Shown in pieces: positions 1-6,731 of a DNA stretch of 64,000 bases; positions within the stretch are counted from its first letter, which is position 1; each line of letters starts with the position of its first letter. The DNA is taken from assembly GCF_947494755.1 (NCBI RefSeq), contig NZ_CANLVZ010000002.1, forward strand, positions 124,001-188,000, in the 5' to 3' direction. Origin of the DNA: an uncultured Tateyamaria sp. GTDB taxonomy: Bacteria > Pseudomonadota > Alphaproteobacteria > Rhodobacterales > Rhodobacteraceae. A model generated the notes under the pieces. That model worked only from the letters and a program-made list of their open reading frames with translations, was not told where the DNA came from and searched no databases. The position numbers and the translations under genes are program-made.

Positions 1-188
1 TCGCCTGCCTTCACGGCCATTTCGATCAGCTCACCGCTATCCTTACGTGCGCCAGGGCCTGCGGCCACGATTTCGCCTTCGCTTGGTTTTTCCTTGGCGC
101 TTTCGGGGATGATAAGTCCACCGGCGGTTTTCTCTTCGCTTTCCGTGCGGCGTACCAGCACGCGGTCATGAAGCGGTTTCAATGCCAT
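1..188 (-). CDS. groES: Co-chaperonin GroES, N-terminal part (runs off left edge)
   Basis: The visible 62 residues begin [14 protein letters not shown] and contain [13 protein letters not shown], the standard beta-barrel start and the mobile loop of GroES, which caps the GroEL folding chamber in the cytoplasm. The remaining ~30 residues and groEL lie beyond the left edge. The ATG at 188 is preceded on the minus strand by a GGAG-type ribosome binding site. A strong promoter and a CIRCE operator lie 60-120 bases upstream, so the gene is heat-inducible through HrcA. Identity is secure. Confidence 0.97.
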   Translation of the reverse strand, partial: MALKPLHDRVLVRRTESEEKTAGGLIIPESAKEKPSEGEIVAAGPGARKDSGELIEMAVKAG

Positions 189-245
189 CTTTGCAGCTCC
201 TTCAGGCTCAAAGTTTCTCCCTATGGCCCCCAGTCGAGAGCCCCG

Positions 246-272
246 TTATCACTCGCTCGTCTTGAGTGCTAA
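246..272 (-). promoter_or_regulatory. CIRCE operator (HrcA site) of groESL
   Basis: The site shows the CIRCE inverted repeat: half-sites TTATCACTC and GAGTGCTAA separated by exactly nine bases (canonical TTAGCACTC-N9-GAGTGCTAA, one mismatch in the left half as read on the plus strand). It sits just downstream of the groES promoter -10, where HrcA binding would block transcription and also form a 5' UTR hairpin. Confidence 0.93.
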
Positions 273-279
273 CGGCGGT

Positions 280-308
280 TAAATAAGGGGGGCGACCCGA
301 CCTGTCAA
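280..308 (-). promoter_or_regulatory. Sigma70-type promoter of groES
   Basis: Read on the minus strand, TTGACA (308-303) and TATTTA (285-280) are separated by 17 bases. This is a near-consensus housekeeping promoter, and the CIRCE operator begins about seven bases after the -10, as expected for an HrcA-controlled groESL promoter. Confidence 0.85.
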
Positions 309-462
309 CAGCCGGTTGTGGGGGAGGTTGATTCAAATTCGGTGCAATCAAATCCGGGCCTTAGCGATCTGATAACGGGCGGCCACTAAAAACATTCCGG
401 CCAAAAGCGACCTAAAAACCGTCGACTTCTGGAGGCAAGAGCTGGAATGAAAGGTAAGGCCC

Positions 463-2985
463 ATGAGTACAATTACAGGCGGCGGCGGCGACGAGACGCT
501 CACTGGAGGATCGGGAGATGACTCCATCAACGGTGGCGGCGGCAACGATTCTGTGGTGGCAAACGACGGTAACGACCTCGTTGTCACCGGCAGCGGTGAT
601 GACACGATCCACGGCGGCTTAGGCGACGACACCATTCACTCCGGCGAGGGTGCTGATTCCATTTCCGGAGATGAAGGTCATGACAGCGTCACGGCAGGTG
701 GCGGCAATGACACGGTCCGCGGGGACGAGGGCAACGATACCATCTGGGCGCAGCAGGGCGATGACTACGTCGAAGGCGGCAGCGGTGATGATGTCATTGG
801 GGGTAACGAGGGCAATGACACCCTCCACGGTGGCGATGGTAACGACCTAGTTGGGGGTGATGAAGGTCAGGACAGTGTTTCGGGTGGCCTTGGGCACGAC
901 ACCCTGCATGGCGGCGACGACAATGATACAGTCGACGGTGGCGCGGGTGATGACGACGTACATGGTGATCTGGGCGATGACTTCGTGTCGGGCGGTGACG
1001 GCAACGACACTGTCAGCGGCCAAAGCGGCAATGACACATTGCGTGGCGGTGTCGGCAACGACTCGATCTACGGCGGAAGCGGCAACGACGACATCCAAGG
1101 CAACACGGGCGATGACCAAGCATATGGCGGCACCGGGGCGGATTCTATCTCGGGCGGTGATGGCCGGGACACCCTCTATGGTGAGGATGGCGACGATACG
1201 ATTCATGGCGACGCTGATGACGACATCATCAGTGGCGGCGCCGGTCGCGATACGATTAGTGGCGGGTCAGGCCATGACGTCATCTATGCGGGGGACGATG
1301 ACGACTCCGTAACCGGCGGAAGCGGTGACGATACAATTTATGGCGACGCCGGAAATGACACGATATCGGGTTTCATCGGTGCCGACAGCATTGATGGCGG
1401 TGACGGGAATGACAGCATATCCGGCGGTGACGGAAACGATAGCCTGCACGGAGGTGCTGGCGCAGATACAATCAATGGCGACGGCGGCAATGACACACTT
1501 CAAGGAGGTGGCGGCAACGATACACTTAGCGGGGGTGTCGGGAACGACCAGATCGACGGCGGCGCGGACAATGACAGCATCCAGGGCGGCGACGGAGCTG
1601 ACACCATTCAGGGTGGCGACGGTGACGACAGCATCGATGGTGGCAACAACGAAGACAGTATCAGTGGCGGCGAGGGGGCAGACACAATCAATGCCGGAAA
1701 CGGCGATGACGACGTGTCCGGCGGCACGGGCAATGATAGCATTGTGGGCGGAACCGGCAACGACACCCTATCGGGCGACGAGGGTGATGACACGATCAGT
1801 GCAGGCAGCGAGGCGGACACGGTCTTTGGGGGATCGGGCAATGATAGCCTGAGAGGCGATGCCGGGGATGACAGCGTCTACGGCGGGGACGGCCGCGACA
1901 CATTGCATGGGGGCAATGACAACGACCGCCTGGAGGGTGGCGCAGGCGATGATGCGCTGCACGGTGACGCCGGCAACGACGTCCTGATTGGGGGTGCGGG
2001 CGAAGACTATTTCGATGGTGGCGATGGCGATGATACGTTTGTCCTGCATGATGACACCGTCAACGGAACCAATGACCCCAATGACCGGGACGTTGTGCGC
2101 GTTCACATCGGATCGGGCAGCGATCTGGCCACCGGGTTCGATCCCGAAAACGACTATCTTTATATCGGGGCCGTCAGCAAAGATAACGTGACCTTTACCG
2201 CCACAGCCGATCCCAAGATCTGGATCGTAACGGTAGACGGTGGTGGGCCAAACGACAGCTTGACCCTCGATTTTTCGCATCAGCCGAACGATTATAACGA
2301 ACACGACCTGCGTCACCAACTGGTTACAGACGCGGAGTATACGCCCCCTGCGAATGGCAACCCCGGGTCGCTGAACCCCGCATGTTTCATGGGCAAAAGT
2401 CACATTCTGACGCCGGGAGGCCTGCGCCGGATACGCACGCTCGGGCCCGGCGATCTTGTTTGCACTCTCGATCATGGACCCCAACCTATTGATGCGGTTT
2501 TGACCAGCTTTTACACGTCCGAACAGGTCAACGCGCATAAATCACTGTGGCCAATCGTGATCGAAGCCGGTGCCTTTGGCCCCGATCTGCCGAGGCGCCA
2601 GATGGAATTGTCCCGGCAGCATGGAATATTGTGCAAGTCGGGGCAGGCTCTGATTCGCGCGGCTCACGTGGCTGAGGAATTGGGACAGGCTCGGGTTGAT
2701 ACCGCGACGCGGCGGCCGATCCAATATGCCCACATCCTGATGCCACACCATAGCATCGTGCAGGTCGAAGGGGTGTGGTGCGAAACCTTGTTTGTCGCCT
2801 CTGATCTGTCGGACCACCCCTCGGTGCGCTATGAATTGAGTGAGGCGCAAAAACGCATGTCGACCGTCAGATGCCGCCCCTTGCTGACGCGTCGCGACCT
2901 GCGCAAACATCCCGATGCCGCGTCGGGTCTTGGTCAGGCGCCTCAACGCGTGCCCAGAATATCACCCGAGGCCGCAACGGCCTGA
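463..2985 (+). CDS. RTX calcium-binding protein with C-terminal Hint (Hedgehog/intein) domain
   Basis: An 840-residue acidic protein. Residues ~6-525 are about 58 back-to-back glycine/aspartate nonapeptides of the form GGxGxDxUx, which in RTX proteins wind into a calcium-binding beta-roll. A short beta-rich linker (530-640) follows. Residues 641 to ~793 form a Hint_2-type domain: it starts at Cys641 (ACFMGKSHILTPGG), then has GPGDLVCTLDHGPQPI and SRQHGILCKSG. There is no N-terminal signal peptide, so type I secretion is expected, but no HlyB/HlyD-like genes are nearby. The ATG at 463 follows AAGGTAAGG. The 3' end overlaps the convergent DUF2161 gene by 43 bases. Domain assignment is firm; the function (adhesin, S-layer-like or self-processing exoprotein) is inference. 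Confidence 0.9.
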   Translation: MSTITGGGGDETLTGGSGDDSINGGGGNDSVVANDGNDLVVTGSGDDTIHGGLGDDTIHSGEGADSISGDEGHDSVTAGGGNDTVRGDEGNDTIWAQQGDDYVEGGSGDDVIGGNEGNDTLHGGDGNDLVGGDEGQDSVSGGLGHDTLHGGDDNDTVDGGAGDDDVHGDLGDDFVSGGDGNDTVSGQSGNDTLRGGVGNDSIYGGSGNDDIQGNTGDDQAYGGTGADSISGGDGRDTLYGEDGDDTIHGDADDDIISGGAGRDTISGGSGHDVIYAGDDDDSVTGGSGDDTIYGDAGNDTISGFIGADSIDGGDGNDSISGGDGNDSLHGGAGADTINGDGGNDTLQGGGGNDTLSGGVGNDQIDGGADNDSIQGGDGADTIQGGDGDDSIDGGNNEDSISGGEGADTINAGNGDDDVSGGTGNDSIVGGTGNDTLSGDEGDDTISAGSEADTVFGGSGNDSLRGDAGDDSVYGGDGRDTLHGGNDNDRLEGGAGDDALHGDAGNDVLIGGAGEDYFDGGDGDDTFVLHDDTVNGTNDPNDRDVVRVHIGSGSDLATGFDPENDYLYIGAVSKDNVTFTATADPKIWIVTVDGGGPNDSLTLDFSHQPNDYNEHDLRHQLVTDAEYTPPANGNPGSLNPACFMGKSHILTPGGLRRIRTLGPGDLVCTLDHGPQPIDAVLTSFYTSEQVNAHKSLWPIVIEAGAFGPDLPRRQMELSRQHGILCKSGQALIRAAHVAEELGQARVDTATRRPIQYAHILMPHHSIVQVEGVWCETLFVASDLSDHPSVRYELSEAQKRMSTVRCRPLLTRRDLRKHPDAASGLGQAPQRVPRISPEAATA
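478..2040. repeat. 27-bp-period tandem coding repeat (RTX nonapeptide array)
   Basis: The coding DNA of the RTX array repeats with a 27-base period (for example ggcggc-aat/aac-gac blocks) for about 1.5 kb. Units differ at synonymous positions, so it is an old, diversified array rather than a fresh expansion. It explains the many overlapping open frames on both strands here. Confidence 0.85.
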
Positions 2986-3620
2986 GCGCCCTTGGGCGTC
3001 AAACCGTAAATACCGGTCTCGACCTTCTCGAACCACCCATAATGGTCATTGCGCATCATCGTCGTGGCCCGCCCGACTCCGGTTTCGCGCGCCACATCCG
3101 CGCCTTTGCTCGCACCCACCTCGAACAGGTACATCGCCACCTTGAGCGCATCCTGTCGGTAAGCCGTGATCAACCCGACCCGCGTTTGCCCCCCATCATT
3201 GGGGTCCCCCACACGGCCTGCGAATTCCCGCAACAACTGCCCCTTGCGTTTGGCGTTTTTGCGCGGCGCATAGGGGCCGGGATCGCAATGGACCGTCACC
3301 AGCCCGTCGCTGGTGCGCACCGTGATCAGACCCAAGCCAAGGCGGCGACAAAGGCGGGTCATGTCCTTGACCGACTTGAGGAACCGTTTACCCTTGCCCC
3401 GCCCCACGGCCATGTAGACGTCATCCGCAACCGACAGGCGCGCCACGCACTGATGCACAAGGGTCAGCGAGAACCCCAGTTTCAACTCAACAATTACGGG
3501 CGGCTCGCCCCCGCGCAGCGCCACCACATCCGCCGCGCCAACTTCGGACTTCACCACATATCCCTGCCCTTCCAGAAAGGCTTTGATGGGTGGATAGAGG
3601 TCGGTTTCGCGCAGCGTCAC
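2943..3620 (-). CDS. DUF2161-type putative PD-(D/E)XK phosphodiesterase
   Basis: The protein reads ETDLYPPIKAFLEGQGY, then EVGAADVVALRGGEPPVIVELKLGFS, which resembles a PD-(D/E)XK nuclease fold (acidic residue, then ExK: VELKL). A C-terminal winged-helix-like segment (ARETGVGRATTMMRNDHYGWFEK) ends in GIYGLTPKG. This arrangement matches DUF2161 proteins of alphaproteobacteria, whose substrate is unknown. The GTG at 3620 (VTLRETD) is preferred because upstream in-frame residues run through the hairpin at 3642-3672; the open frame extends to 3680. The 3' end overlaps the RTX gene by 43 bases on the opposite strand. Nuclease activity is inferred from motifs only. Confidence 0.75.
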   Translation of the reverse strand: MTLRETDLYPPIKAFLEGQGYVVKSEVGAADVVALRGGEPPVIVELKLGFSLTLVHQCVARLSVADDVYMAVGRGKGKRFLKSVKDMTRLCRRLGLGLITVRTSDGLVTVHCDPGPYAPRKNAKRKGQLLREFAGRVGDPNDGGQTRVGLITAYRQDALKVAMYLFEVGASKGADVARETGVGRATTMMRNDHYGWFEKVETGIYGLTPKGAQAVAASGDILGTR

Positions 3621-3632
3621 AGGATCACTTTT

Positions 3633-3672
3633 GAAAAGATTGGGCCGCGCGAGGAAACCCCACGCGCGGCCC
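3633..3672 (-). terminator. GC-rich hairpin terminator after the 57-aa ORF
   Basis: Read on the minus strand, a perfect 10-bp stem GGGCCGCGCG / CGCGCGGCCC closes an 11-base loop and is followed by AATCTTTT. It lies 12 bases after the stop of the 57-residue ORF, so it probably ends that transcript before the DUF2161 gene. Confidence 0.6.
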
Positions 3673-3683
3673 CTATGCAAGCC

Positions 3684-3857
3684 CTAGCGCCCGCCGGTGC
3701 GCCCCGGAAAGCGCGGAGGGCGACCGCCGCGGATCTGCGTGCGCAGGGTTGGCGCACCTCCTTTCGGATCGGTCGTGCGCGGGCCTGTGGGCGGTTTGCG
3801 CGCAGGCACAGTTCGGGTGTCACCGCGCTTGCGGTTTGGTGTCTTTGATTTGGGCAT
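3684..3857 (-). CDS. Small Arg/Pro/Gly-rich basic protein (57 aa), unknown
   Basis: A 57-residue ORF starts MPKSKTPNRKRGDTR and ends RGGRPPRFPGRTGGR. It is extremely basic, with no hydrophobic segment and no acidic stretch, so nucleic-acid or ribosome binding is conceivable but unproven. GAGG lies six bases before the ATG. A good promoter and a ~190-base leader lie upstream, and a hairpin terminator follows, so it looks like its own transcription unit. I do not recognise the family. An overlapping 102-codon frame has no comparable ribosome binding site. Confidence 0.5.
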   Translation of the reverse strand: MPKSKTPNRKRGDTRTVPARKPPTGPRTTDPKGGAPTLRTQIRGGRPPRFPGRTGGR

Positions 3858-3930
3858 CTGAAGCCTCGTCTGTCTGATAGGATCGGGCGTCGGCCTCGCA
3901 AGACCAACGGGTCTGGTCCCGCCAAGCGGG

Positions 3931-3948
3931 TCAGTCGGAGTTGTCCAT
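3931..3948 (-). other. Leader mini-ORF 2 (MDNSD-stop)
   Basis: A five-codon frame on the minus strand, with CAGGAGTG ten bases before its ATG and a stop right after Asp5. It resembles the mini-ORF at 4009-4026 in ribosome binding site, spacing and the ATGGA...CTGACC body, as if the leader unit had been duplicated. A CCCGC-TTG-GCGGG hairpin follows at once. Translation is plausible but unproven. Confidence 0.4.
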
Positions 3949-3964
3949 TGTCAGATCACTCCTG

Positions 3965-3993
3965 AAAAAAGGCGCGCGCGGTCTATCGGCGCG
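3965..3993 (-). terminator. Possible leader attenuator (GC stem followed by six T)
   Basis: Between the two mini-ORFs, the minus strand has CGCGC, nine bases, GCGCG, then CGCC and TTTTTT. The stem is only five base pairs, so this may be a weak intrinsic terminator or attenuator; it could equally be chance GC-rich sequence. Confidence 0.3.
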
Positions 3994-4008
3994 AGAACGG
4001 GCGTACGG

Positions 4009-4026
4009 TCAGGCCAGTTGATCCAT
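4009..4026 (-). other. Leader mini-ORF 1 (MDQLA-stop)
   Basis: The first translatable unit after the promoter at 4055-4084. AAAAGGAG lies ten bases before ATG, and the frame is five codons long. The strength of the ribosome binding site next to an immediate stop suggests a leader peptide or a ribosome-parking site rather than a stray ATG. Confidence 0.4.
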
Positions 4027-4054
4027 GTGCAGGGCACTCCTTTTCAGATGGGGC

Positions 4055-4084
4055 ATTCTAACCCGGCACCGCCCGTGCCGTCAA
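4055..4084 (-). promoter_or_regulatory. Sigma70-type promoter of the mini-ORF leader / 57-aa ORF
   Basis: Minus-strand TTGACG (4084-4079), an 18-base spacer, then TAGAAT (4060-4055). Transcription would start near 4048 and run through both mini-ORFs into the 57-aa ORF. The interval 3858-4183 holds no other gene. Confidence 0.65.
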
Positions 4085-4119
4085 TTCCGCACCGCGACAT
4101 CAGCGCAGCCCTGCACCCC

Positions 4120-4147
4120 GTGACATGGCCCCACACCTTGCTATAAG
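4120..4147 (+). promoter_or_regulatory. Sigma70-type promoter of ppaC
   Basis: GTGACA (4120-4125), a 16-base spacer, TATAAG (4142-4147), with the ppaC ATG 37 bases downstream. It is divergent from the promoter at 4055-4084. Confidence 0.6.
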
Positions 4148-4183
4148 GGCGCAAAATGACCTCTAGTTCAGGACCTGACCCCC

Positions 4184-5104
4184 ATGACCACCCTCGTTTT
4201 CGGCCACAAATCCCCCGATACCGACTCCACCGGATCGCCCATCATCTGGGCCTGGTATCTGAACGAGATCAAAGGCCAAGAGGCCGAAGCGGTTCTGCTT
4301 GGCGAACCCAATACCGAGGCCGCCTTCGTGCTGGATAAATGGAACCTGCCCAAGCCCCGCATCATCGACAATGTCGCAGCGGATCAGCCCGTCGTCATCG
4401 TGGACACCAACAACCCTGCCGAACTGCCCGACGCGATCAATGATGCTGACATCATGGCAATCATCGACCACCACAAGCTGGTCGGTGGGCTGGAAACCAA
4501 GGGTCCAATCGATATCCGGATCGAGCCTGTCGCCTGCACCGCCACAATCATGTGGAAAATGATCGGCAAGGACATGGCCCAAGCCCCGTCCGAGATCAAA
4601 GGCGCGATGCTATCCTGCATTCTGTCGGACACGCTCGAGTTCCGCTCGCCCACGACGACGCAAGAGGATCAGGCGATTGCCTGGGGTCTGGCCAAAGATC
4701 TCGACATTGATCTGTCCGCCTATGCGTCGGACATGTTCGAGGCGAAATCGGACGTGTCGGCCTTTTCGGATGCCGAGTTGCTGCGCATGGACAGCAAGGA
4801 ATACGAAGTCGACGGCACGCAGTTCCGCGTCTCGGTGCTGGAAACCACGGCCCCCAAGATCGTGTTGGACCGTAAGGACAGCCTGATGGCCTCCATGGTT
4901 GATGTCGCCCGCGAAGATGGGGCCGATGAGGTTCTGTTGTTCGTCGTCGACATCCTGAATGAAGAGGCGACCATGCTGATCCCAAATGACCGGGTGAAAG
5001 GCGTGGCCGAAAAGAGCTTTGATGTCAGCGTGTCGGGTGACACCGTCGTGCTGCCCGGCGTGATGAGCCGCAAAAAGCAGATCATCCCCAACCTCAAGGT
5101 CTGA
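4184..5104 (+). CDS. ppaC: Manganese-dependent inorganic pyrophosphatase (family II)
   Basis: A 306-residue cytoplasmic enzyme that splits pyrophosphate to two phosphates, pulling biosynthetic reactions forward. It has the DHH-family motifs in order: FGHKSPDTDS near the N-terminus, VDTNN at ~69-73, the DHH motif in IIDHHKLVGG (~91-100), and the DHHA2 C-terminal domain ending PGVMSRKKQIIP, where SRKKQ contacts substrate. Length matches the family (~305-310). The gene has its own promoter and is followed by a 60-base gap containing a small palindromic repeat. Confidence 0.95.
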   Translation: MTTLVFGHKSPDTDSTGSPIIWAWYLNEIKGQEAEAVLLGEPNTEAAFVLDKWNLPKPRIIDNVAADQPVVIVDTNNPAELPDAINDADIMAIIDHHKLVGGLETKGPIDIRIEPVACTATIMWKMIGKDMAQAPSEIKGAMLSCILSDTLEFRSPTTTQEDQAIAWGLAKDLDIDLSAYASDMFEAKSDVSAFSDAELLRMDSKEYEVDGTQFRVSVLETTAPKIVLDRKDSLMASMVDVAREDGADEVLLFVVDILNEEATMLIPNDRVKGVAEKSFDVSVSGDTVVLPGVMSRKKQIIPNLKV

Positions 5105-5112
5105 GGCCCAAC

Positions 5113-5137
5113 GGGGCGGACGACACGTCCGCCTTAC
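5113..5137. repeat. Palindromic intergenic repeat, family B (single unit)
   Basis: The unit is GGCGGACGACACGTCCGCC followed by TTAC, a hairpin-forming palindrome with a GACAC centre. The same unit occurs as inverted pairs at 14622-14683 and 63705-63774. Confidence 0.6.
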
Positions 5138-5167
5138 GTCTGTTCGCACCGTCAGGAGGTTTGCCGC

Positions 5168-6040
5168 ATGGCCCAGATCATTTCATCCCTTGCCGAGATT
5201 TCGGAGCGTTACGACGCGCTGTTCGTCGATCTGTGGGGCTGCGTGCACAACGGGGTCGTGGCCCTGCCCGAAGCGGTCGCTGCCTTGCAGGCCTATCGCG
5301 CCAAGGGTGGCAAGGTGGTGCTGGTGACCAACTCGCCCCGCCCCCGCGCCGGTGTGAAAAAGCAGCTGGTCCATTTCGGAGTGCCCGATGATGCCTGGGA
5401 TACCATCGCGACCTCGGGCGACAGCGCGCGCGCGGCGATGTTTCGAGGGGCTGTGGGCAATAAGGTCTATTTCATCGGACAGCCGGGGGAGGAGAAATTC
5501 TTTGAACCCATCGGCGTCATCAAGGACCCGGTCGATATCAAGATGGTCCCGCTGGATCAGGCCACGGGCATCGTCTGCACTGGTCCGCGCGATCCGATGG
5601 CCGATCCCGACACCATGCGGGGCGAGTTCCTGATGGCCAAACAGTTGGGCCTGCCCCTGCTATGCGCCAACCCCGATATCGTGGTGGACCGGGGGGACGT
5701 GCGCGAATGGTGCGCCGGTGCCCTGGCGCAGCTTTATACCGAGATGGGCGGTGAGAGCCTTTATTTCGGCAAGCCTCATCCGCCGATCTATGATCTGGCC
5801 CGCCGTCGCCTGATGGAACTGGGTGTGGATGTATCGGACAACGGTATTCTGGCCATTGGGGACGGCGTTCTGACCGACATCGCCGGTGCCATGGGCGAAG
5901 ATGTCGATTCGCTGTTCATCTCGGGGGGATTGGCGGCCGAAGAGACGAAAACCCAAACCCAACCGGATGCAGAGGCGCTGGAGGCTTATTTGCTAGCCGA
6001 ACAGAGCAGCCCCACCTTTGCGATAGGGCACCTGCGCTGA
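5168..6040 (+). CDS. TIGR01459-type HAD-superfamily (class IIA) hydrolase
   Basis: A 290-residue protein with HAD motif I altered around FVDLWGCVHNG (D-x-W-G rather than DxDG), motif II VTNSPRPR, the Lys motif FGKPHPPIYD and motif IV ILAIGDGVLTDIAGA. This order and the NagD-like cap place it in the class IIA group found in alphaproteobacteria, where substrates are unassigned (sugar or nucleotide phosphates are likely). CAGGAGG precedes the ATG by eight bases. Phosphatase chemistry is family knowledge; the physiological role is unknown. Confidence 0.85.
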   Translation: MAQIISSLAEISERYDALFVDLWGCVHNGVVALPEAVAALQAYRAKGGKVVLVTNSPRPRAGVKKQLVHFGVPDDAWDTIATSGDSARAAMFRGAVGNKVYFIGQPGEEKFFEPIGVIKDPVDIKMVPLDQATGIVCTGPRDPMADPDTMRGEFLMAKQLGLPLLCANPDIVVDRGDVREWCAGALAQLYTEMGGESLYFGKPHPPIYDLARRRLMELGVDVSDNGILAIGDGVLTDIAGAMGEDVDSLFISGGLAAEETKTQTQPDAEALEAYLLAEQSSPTFAIGHLR

Positions 6041-6128
6041 CCTTCTTTTCTCTTGATTTTCTGCGACCGCAAAGTAATTACCTTGCGTGAGAGGCGCGTG
6101 TAGCGTCAGAAAATTACCGGAGACCGAT

Positions 6129-6572
6129 ATGTTGGACAATATGCCCCGCGGCACGATCTGCATCGAAGACATCGAGATGGGCATGACCCGGCATCTGCGC
6201 AAAGAGGTCACGGATCGCGATATCGAGCTGTTTGCCGAAGTGTCCACCGATCACAATCCGGTCCACATGGATGATGACTATGCCCGCGACACGATCTTTG
6301 CGGGCCGCATTGCGCATGGGATGCTGACAGCCGGTCTGATCTCGGCCGTGATTGGCGAGCAACTGCCCGGCCACGGCACTGTCTATATGGGCCAGTCGCT
6401 GAAGTTCCTAGCCCCGGTGCGCCCCGGCGACATGGTCTATGCCGAGGTGAAGGTGATCGACATCGATTTTGCCAAGCGCCGGGTCAAGTTGGATTGCCAT
6501 TGCAGTGTCGAGGGCAAGAAGGTGCTGGTGGGCGAGGCGATGGTGCTCGCACCTTCGCGCAAGTTCGACTGA
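6129..6572 (+). CDS. MaoC-family (R)-specific enoyl-CoA hydratase-like protein
   Basis: A 147-residue single hot-dog fold protein. The hydratase-2 motif is visible as STDHNPVHMDDDYAR (catalytic Asp and His) followed by FAGRIAHGMLTAGLIS. Such proteins hydrate trans-2-enoyl-CoA to (R)-3-hydroxyacyl-CoA; with phaA and phaB elsewhere in the window, a link to polyhydroxyalkanoate precursors is possible but not shown. The ATG at 6129 (MLDNMPRG) is chosen because CCGGAG lies eight bases upstream; the frame stays open further upstream without a better site. Confidence 0.88.
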   Translation: MLDNMPRGTICIEDIEMGMTRHLRKEVTDRDIELFAEVSTDHNPVHMDDDYARDTIFAGRIAHGMLTAGLISAVIGEQLPGHGTVYMGQSLKFLAPVRPGDMVYAEVKVIDIDFAKRRVKLDCHCSVEGKKVLVGEAMVLAPSRKFD

Positions 6573-6586
6573 TGGTGTGACCGCGT

Positions 6587-6681
6587 GGGGGCTCTGCCCC
6601 CGGGACCAGAGGCCGGTTTCATTATTTTGGGGGCTCTGCCCCCGGCTACGCCTCCCCCGCGGTATTTTCGGTCAAAAGAAG
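6587..6681. repeat. Intergenic palindromic repeat, family A (copy 1)
   Basis: Two copies of GGGGGCTCTGCCCCC (6587-6601, 6629-6643) are followed by a CTCCCCCGCGGTATTTT block and GGTCAAAAGAAG. The same element, reversed, occurs at 30301-30357 and 51704-51763. It fills the maoC-ribF gap and happens to be open in the ribF frame, creating a false 49-residue N-terminal extension. Confidence 0.75.
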
Positions 6682-6731
6682 GCGAAGGGCTGTGCTTGCC
6701 CTTGCGGGGTGGTGCCGCTAGGCATGCCGTC

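Noticed and set aside
478-2040. Periodic repeats resembling a CRISPR array
   Set aside because: The period is 27 bases without distinct spacers, and it encodes in-frame RTX nonapeptides.
3617-3925. 102-codon minus-strand frame overlapping the 57-aa ORF
   Set aside because: It runs through the terminator hairpin and has no ribosome binding site at its start; the 57-aa frame has the better signals.
6585-6731. 49-residue N-terminal extension of RibF (MGALPPGPEAGF...)
   Set aside because: It is translation of the palindromic repeat A; the same residue string turns up wherever the repeat is read in this frame. The ATG at 6732 matches the family start.
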